Origin: Lachnospiraceae bacterium P6B14
GTDB taxonomy: Bacteria; Bacillota; Clostridia; Lachnospirales; Lachnospiraceae
Assembly: GCA_000687695.1 (NCBI GenBank)
Contig: JHWZ01000006.1
Location: forward strand, 62,001-126,000
Direction of reading: 5' to 3'
Length of the DNA stretch: 64,000 nucleotides
The translations under genes and the position numbers were made by a program. The stretch's first letter is position 1. The number at the start of each line of letters is the position of its first letter. Under the pieces are notes generated by a model. It made no database searches, was not told the origin of the DNA, and saw only the letters and a program-made list of their open reading frames with translations. Shown here piece after piece: positions 61,244 to 64,000 of this stretch.

Positions 61244-62203
61244 ATGAAACAGTTCAGACGAAGAGTATTTGAGATAATCCAGCTCGGAAACAAAGAAGAC
61301 AAACCGAGCTGTGCCTGCGATTATATTATCGTTATCACCATCCTTTTAAACCTCGCTATCCTTATCATAAATACATTCGAGTTTTCGAACAGTATTCAGG
61401 TGTATCTGAACATCACCGAAGCAGTCACTGTTGTTATTTTTATTGTTGAATACATTCTTAGGATCTTTACCGCCGATTTTCTGTTCCCAAACAGGGGGCC
61501 TATAGAATCGCGAATATACTTCATTTTTTCTTTGGAAGGTCTTATCGACCTTTTGGCATTATTACCTTATTTCCTGCTGATGCTGCCTTCCGGTATAGTA
61601 GCATTCCGTATACTCAGGGTGTTCAGAGTTTTTCATCTGTTCAGGATCAATACACAATACGATGCGTTTAACGTCGTCATCGATGTACTCAGAGATAAAA
61701 AGGAACAGATCTTTTCGTCCGTGCTGCTCATATTTATACTGATGCTGGCTTCATCCGTTGCGATTTACTCTCTCGAACACGAAGCTCAGCCGGAAGCTTT
61801 TTCAAATGCATTCTCAGGCATGTGGTGGTCAGTGTCTACGCTGCTTACCGTGGGATACGGCGACATCTACCCCATAACCATAGCGGGACGAGTATTTACC
61901 ATAATCACTGCATTTTTGGGAGTCGGTATGGTCGCTATCCCAACAGGTATTATTTCCGCGGGCTTCGTGGAGAGATACACCAGACTGAAATCCCTGACCG
62001 GTGACATCGCCGGTGAAAATATGCGCCTCTCCGTAATCAACTTAGAAAGCGATCATCCGTGGGTCGGCAGGCGTGTACGCGATCTCGATCTGAAAACCGA
62101 TTCCATACTTGTATGTATAGTCCGCGATGGAAAGCCGATAGTACCAAAAGGAAACACTATGATCCACGCGGATGATATGATAACTCTTTTTGAAAAACAA
62201 TAA
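61244..62203 (+). CDS. Voltage-gated-type potassium channel with RCK C-domain
   Basis: A 319-residue six-TM channel. An S4-like segment has spaced arginines (FRILRVFRVFHLFRI near residue 122) and the selectivity filter is TLLTVGYGDIYP near residue 200. The C-terminal 70 residues are a TrkA_C/RCK_C-like ligand-binding domain (HPWVGRRVRDLDL, HADDMITLFEK). It should conduct K+ under voltage or ligand control. ATG 61244 has GGGAGG 12 nt upstream. Confidence 0.93.
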   Translation: MKQFRRRVFEIIQLGNKEDKPSCACDYIIVITILLNLAILIINTFEFSNSIQVYLNITEAVTVVIFIVEYILRIFTADFLFPNRGPIESRIYFIFSLEGLIDLLALLPYFLLMLPSGIVAFRILRVFRVFHLFRINTQYDAFNVVIDVLRDKKEQIFSSVLLIFILMLASSVAIYSLEHEAQPEAFSNAFSGMWWSVSTLLTVGYGDIYPITIAGRVFTIITAFLGVGMVAIPTGIISAGFVERYTRLKSLTGDIAGENMRLSVINLESDHPWVGRRVRDLDLKTDSILVCIVRDGKPIVPKGNTMIHADDMITLFEKQ

Positions 62204-62245
62204 GCACAAAATCATATACAAAACTATCGAGAGGAACATCGAAAA

Positions 62246-64000
62246 TTGAAGGTAAGTGTGATCATCAGCTATAAAAACGAGATGCCTTTCATCTCTGATT
62301 GCATGAACAGCCTTGAAGACCAGACAGAAAAGGACTTTGAGGCTATAGTGGTTTGCGCTCACACGGCGCACGCCGATGCTGATGTTATCCGCAACATGGA
62401 CGTTTCATTTCCACTTCAGGTGATCGAGCTACCTGAGGACAAGGACGGACCTGCCGCCGCAAAAAATGAAGGCATTCGAGCAAGCCGCGGCGAATACGTC
62501 TTTTTTTTGGATTCCGATGATTATATCCTGTCTGAAACTTTTTGTGAACTCATCAGATTATCAGACGGAAAAGACATTGTGGCCGGTGATATAAAAAGAA
62601 CCTGGAAAAACAGACTGCACTTACTAAATGGCATGAAGGATAACTCTGCTCTCTGTCCGACAGAAACCGCGGATATAGCCTCCGCACTCTCCAATATCCT
62701 GACCTCCCACATGGTACTGACCGGCATCAAAGCAACAGGATTATTAATTCGCCGTGAGTTTATCCTAAAGCATAGTATAATGTTTGACGAAAGCTACATC
62801 TACTACACCGAAATCCCGTTTGTAGCTCAGCTTCTCGTCAATGCCCAACGCTGCGTGCACATTTCTTATCCGTTCTATTTCAAACGCCTTCATCAGGATC
62901 CCGTATATCATCCTTCATTAAACCAAACCATGAAAACTCACGTCAGACTGACGGAAGCCTTACGCGCTTATATTGACACAAAAAAAATAACAGAAAAGAC
63001 CACTCCATCCTGCGAGGCAGAATACGATGCTCTTTTCATCAGATTTTACGTACAAAGAATAACCCGTTTTTTTATAAAGGACAATGCGGAAAACAAGTCG
63101 GAAGTATTTAAAAAAGCCAAAGAATGCTTTTCTCTGATATCCGAAGACGCGCTTAAAAATGCCAAGCATTATCACCATATGATCATAAAATACTCATTAC
63201 GTCATACTCTTGATAAAACCATAAAACGAATTCGTATGCACACTCTCAGGCAACAGGGATTAAGATACTTTCATGATTGGAAACGTATAAAACAGTTTAT
63301 ATACAGACATGTTTTTTTGAATCGATCCATGAATGATGATGCTTTTTTGTTTGAGAGTTTTTTCGGAAAAAGCTACTCAGACAGTCCCAAATATATATTC
63401 GAGTATATTTGCAAAAACAACCCCGGAAAATACAAATATATATGGGTCAGAGATAAAAAGAAAAAACTTGATATCCCCTATCCCGTAAAACAGGTAAAAA
63501 GAGGCTCACTAAAGTACATGAGGGCCATGGCCTGCTCAAAATATTATATTACAAATATCAGACAACCCATGTTCTTTGTCAAAAGACCGGGGGCCGTATT
63601 GCTGGAGACATGGCACGGAACACCGTTAAAAAGGCTGGGCTTTGATATCGATGAAGCCGTGTTCGGAACGCCCAGATACAAGATCAATTTTAAGCTGCAA
63701 TCCGGGCAGTGGGATTACCTTATCTCACCAAATGAGTTTTGCTCTGAAACATTTCCTCACTGCTTTGCATACGATGGAAAACTTCTGAATACAGGATATC
63801 CCAGAAACGATATACTCTATCTGCCGCCGAATGAGAGAACAAAACTAACCTGTAACATAAAAAACGAACTAAGTATTCCCGCTGATAAAAAAGTTATCCT
63901 TTACGCTCCCACATGGCGTGATGACAGAAAGCTTTCCGAAAAGGAATACGAGTTTTCTTTGGAACTCGATCTCATACGCATGAGAGAACGGCTGGGAGAT
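62246..64000 (+). CDS. Bifunctional glycosyltransferase 2 / CDP-glycerol glycerophosphotransferase, 3' end outside window
   Basis: At least 585 residues, still open at the window end. It starts at TTG 62246, behind GAGAGG, with the typical GT2 opening KVSVIISYKNEMPFISDCM; the DXD-type motif FFLDSDDY is near residue 95 and PAAAKNEGIRASRGEY before it. From about residue 350 the sequence changes to the TagB/TagF type: AMACSKYYITN, LLETWHGTPLKRLG, YLISPNEFCSE, GYPRNDILY and VILYAPTWRDD. The product should add sugar and polyol-phosphate units to a wall polymer at the inner membrane face. It lies 42 nt after the channel gene. Confidence 0.92.
   Translation, partial: MKVSVIISYKNEMPFISDCMNSLEDQTEKDFEAIVVCAHTAHADADVIRNMDVSFPLQVIELPEDKDGPAAAKNEGIRASRGEYVFFLDSDDYILSETFCELIRLSDGKDIVAGDIKRTWKNRLHLLNGMKDNSALCPTETADIASALSNILTSHMVLTGIKATGLLIRREFILKHSIMFDESYIYYTEIPFVAQLLVNAQRCVHISYPFYFKRLHQDPVYHPSLNQTMKTHVRLTEALRAYIDTKKITEKTTPSCEAEYDALFIRFYVQRITRFFIKDNAENKSEVFKKAKECFSLISEDALKNAKHYHHMIIKYSLRHTLDKTIKRIRMHTLRQQGLRYFHDWKRIKQFIYRHVFLNRSMNDDAFLFESFFGKSYSDSPKYIFEYICKNNPGKYKYIWVRDKKKKLDIPYPVKQVKRGSLKYMRAMACSKYYITNIRQPMFFVKRPGAVLLETWHGTPLKRLGFDIDEAVFGTPRYKINFKLQSGQWDYLISPNEFCSETFPHCFAYDGKLLNTGYPRNDILYLPPNERTKLTCNIKNELSIPADKKVILYAPTWRDDRKLSEKEYEFSLELDLIRMRERLGD

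Overview
The window looks like a chromosomal segment of a motile, Gram-positive anaerobe of the Clostridia, most likely Lachnospiraceae (a Butyrivibrio- or Roseburia-like organism). This is inferred from moderate G+C, strong AGGAGG-type ribosome binding sites, tRNAs without an encoded CCA, dense c-di-GMP and chemotaxis signalling, Big_2 and leucine-rich surface proteins, a FeoA-FeoB fusion and a CDP-glycerol-type transferase. No phage, transposase, CRISPR or rRNA genes were seen. Most genes are on the minus strand.

Layout. 1-9 kb: two-component system (partial kinase), Ig-like exported protein, CheX-like/REC fusion protein, a NifU-like/GGGtGRT pair, a Na/Pi cotransporter, and a small protein behind a near-perfect sigma-28 promoter. 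9-13 kb: a large cytosolic LacI-type/EAL/beta-helix protein. 12.7-17 kb: a complete pantothenate-to-CoA operon (panG-panB-panC-panD-coaBC). 17-23 kb: trpF, a soluble chemoreceptor with a fused sugar-binding domain, and a dus-feoAB operon with a Fur-like box. 23-26.6 kb: dtd, a LytTR two-component system and a lipoprotein. 26.7-37.3 kb: a methionine/cysteine district holding metQ-adh-(tRNA-like)-metN-metI, a transsulfuration operon, a MetE-like synthase and two LysR regulators. 37-49 kb: C1 peptidase, ferredoxin-type aldo/keto reductase, mnmA, S1-domain protein, BI-1 protein, rlmD, yhaM and a 7TM-GGDEF-EAL protein directly behind tRNA-Pro. 49-58 kb: an accessory stretch with a DUF4143 ATPase behind 33-bp repeats, a lipoprotein cluster and a truncated duplicate. 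58-64 kb: gpmA, glmS, a potassium channel and the start of a teichoic-acid-type bifunctional transferase.

The strongest candidate for an undescribed system is in the sulfur district. Two homologous, Met/Cys-rich leader peptides (39 and 41 residues) each have a strong ribosome binding site. Each is followed by an intrinsic terminator whose 5' arm is complementary to a CCCGGG-centred segment inside the peptide gene. Both lie behind promoters with the same layout: a GATAAG-N5-(C/T)TTATC dyad exactly 22 nt upstream of the -35 box, which I infer is a LysR activator site. The same dyad sits at the promoter of one of the two LysR genes. This suggests ribosome-mediated attenuation combined with LysR control of methionine uptake and transsulfuration, where S-box or T-box elements would normally be expected. 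A tRNA-like element with a CAU anticodon loop between adh and metN adds to the oddity of this district.

Other recurring themes are intracellular sugar sensors wired to motility signalling, genes starting directly behind tRNAs, and paired repeats (a 68-bp palindromic terminator element between convergent genes, 33-bp iteron-like repeats against a -35 box, and four back-to-back hairpins before yhaM).
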